The position numbers were made by a program, and so were the translations under genes. A stretch of 5,803 bases of DNA from Alphaproteobacteria bacterium (GTDB lineage: Bacteria; Pseudomonadota; Alphaproteobacteria; Rhodobacterales; Rhodobacteraceae), in NCBI GenBank assembly GCA_013151535.1, contig JAADIC010000265.1, forward strand, positions 1-5,803, written 5' to 3'. Shown here in pieces: positions 4,858 through 5,803 of the stretch (the stretch's first letter is position 1; every line of letters begins with the position of its first letter). The notes beneath the pieces are model-generated. The model searched no databases. It was not told the DNA's origin and saw nothing but the letters and a program-made list of their open reading frames with translations.

Positions 4858-5803
4858 ACAGATTCTTATCATGCTTCTCGACGATCTTTTCAAACCGTCG
4901 GGCAAACCGCTCATCCGATTTTGCCTTTTCTTCCAGCACCTTGCGGGCGAACACCATGTGGTCTTCGTGCTTTTCCATCATCTCGGCCATGCGTGAATTG
5001 GTGGCGGAACCGATGGCGGCCATGGCGGTTTGGGCCTCTTCATCGGTCTTGACGCCGATTTCGTTGATCCGGTGCGCCACGTCTTGCTGTTGTGCGGTTT
5101 TCAGCGACTTGGTCAGGGCGTCATACAGCACCACCCGCTGTTTGGTATCCGTTTGCAACTTGTTAATCAAAACCATCTGGGTTGCCGCCTGATTTTGCAG
5201 GCTGTCGACCCATGTTTTGCCGGTTTCGATATAGCGTTCCAACGTTTGCGATTTGGCCAGTTTGACCTGCTCATCCTGCACCATCTCGTTGTATTTGGAG
5301 TTCATCGCCGCCAGTTTGCTTTCCAGTCTGGTGCGCGCGGCGGCGTCCTGTTCCACTGAAATCTTGTTCTCAAGCTCGATGATCTTGGGGTCAATCGCCA
5401 GAATTTCGGCGCGCAGACCTTCGAGTGCGGCGACCGTGCCTTCGCGTTCATCCAGCGTTTCGGTCAGGTTGGTTTCAACCCGGACCTTATGTTCGTTCAG
5501 GGTCGAAAGCTGGCTTTCCAGCAGCGCAACAATGGTGTCGGATTTTGAGATCAGGTCCTGCAATTTATCGTCAATCGACGCCGTGCGCATGCGTTCCTGA
5601 CGCAGGCTTTCGGATTTTCCCCGGCTGAAGATGCCGACAAAACTTTCCCAGCCGGTCTTGTCGCGCATCTCGCTGAAATCCTGCGAAAAACCGGCGGTGA
5701 CATCGTCCAGCCCCATAATCAGCTCGGCGATATTGGCGTTCATCAGTTCGGAATGGGCATGCACATCGTCCAGCGTGGCGTTTTCGATGTCGATGGAAAT
5801 ATC
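4847..5803 (-). CDS. Coiled-coil protein, N-terminus beyond the window (TelA-like layout, uncertain)
   Basis: The frame is open to the right edge (first visible residues DISIDIENATLDDVHAHSEL), giving 318 visible residues without the start. An in-frame GTG at 5764 is probably internal, since the sequence upstream of it remains protein-like. A short hydrophobic/aromatic patch (GWESFVGIFSRGKSE) is followed by about 230 residues of mostly charged, heptad-like helices (LESQLSTLNEHKVRVETNL, LEGLRAEILAIDPKIIELEN, ARTRLESKLAAMNSKYNEM) and a highly charged C-terminus (FARRFEKIVEKHDKNLYGG). No signal peptide or membrane helix is visible. The order 'fF...lF...K' patch, paired long helices and then a Q-rich helix resembles the toxic-anion-resistance (TelA) family. 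This is a resemblance by eye, not a firm assignment. Composition matches the ATPase and 375-aa genes, so it likely belongs to the same ancestral operon. Confidence 0.82.
   Translation of the reverse strand, partial: DISIDIENATLDDVHAHSELMNANIAELIMGLDDVTAGFSQDFSEMRDKTGWESFVGIFSRGKSESLRQERMRTASIDDKLQDLISKSDTIVALLESQLSTLNEHKVRVETNLTETLDEREGTVAALEGLRAEILAIDPKIIELENKISVEQDAAARTRLESKLAAMNSKYNEMVQDEQVKLAKSQTLERYIETGKTWVDSLQNQAATQMVLINKLQTDTKQRVVLYDALTKSLKTAQQQDVAHRINEIGVKTDEEAQTAMAAIGSATNSRMAEMMEKHEDHMVFARKVLEEKAKSDERFARRFEKIVEKHDKNLYGG

Noticed and set aside
1..5803. CRISPR arrays, tRNA or rRNA genes, transposases or integrases
   Set aside because: I saw no regularly spaced repeats, no cloverleaf-like segment and no recombinase-like protein in the window.

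Overview
The window is compact bacterial DNA in which every supportable gene is on the minus strand, so transcription runs from right (5803) to left (1). The G+C-rich core genes, the protein style and the PemK-type toxin with a 'YLW..QA.AGEESGRKNRPCAV' N-terminus point to an alphaproteobacterium, most likely of the Rhodobacterales (Roseobacter-like) type. That assignment is inference; no rRNA or other phylogenetic marker is present.

In transcription order: (1) a long coiled-coil protein that runs off the right edge (4847-5803), with a layout reminiscent of TelA-type proteins but not firmly assignable; (2) a small protein with two membrane segments (4387-4857) that overlaps the end of gene 1; (3) a Phd/YefM-type antitoxin (4114-4356) with its own promoter and a 19-bp inverted-repeat operator; (4) a PemK/MazF-family toxin (3696-4121) overlapping the antitoxin by 8 bp; (5) a 375-aa protein of unknown function (2572-3699) whose ATG shares the tetranucleotide ATGA with the toxin stop; (6) a 137-bp gap packed with four hairpin-forming sequences, including a perfect 24-bp palindrome centred on the stop codon of gene 5; (7) a 647-aa AAA+ ATPase (491-2434); (8) a 98-aa three-helix membrane protein (190-486) 4 nt after the ATPase. 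The last 189 bases hold no gene I can support.

Two layers can be separated by composition. Genes 1, 5 and 7 are G+C-rich (38/60 G+C in a hand-counted sample at 1081-1140) and look like an ancestral set: coiled-coil protein, unknown protein and AAA+ ATPase. Genes 2-4 are visibly A+T-richer (23/60 at 4561-4620) and look like a later insertion of a membrane-protein gene plus a toxin-antitoxin module. The small membrane protein at the left end is also A+T-rich (26/60 at 361-420).

The most interesting feature is how tightly the toxin-antitoxin module is stitched into the middle of the operon. Its autoregulated promoter is the nearest recognisable promoter upstream of the 375-aa protein and the ATPase, and the start of the 375-aa gene has no good ribosome binding site of its own, so its translation may depend on translation of the toxin. 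The AAA+ ATPase, coiled-coil and 375-aa proteins could form a machine not described under a name I recognise.
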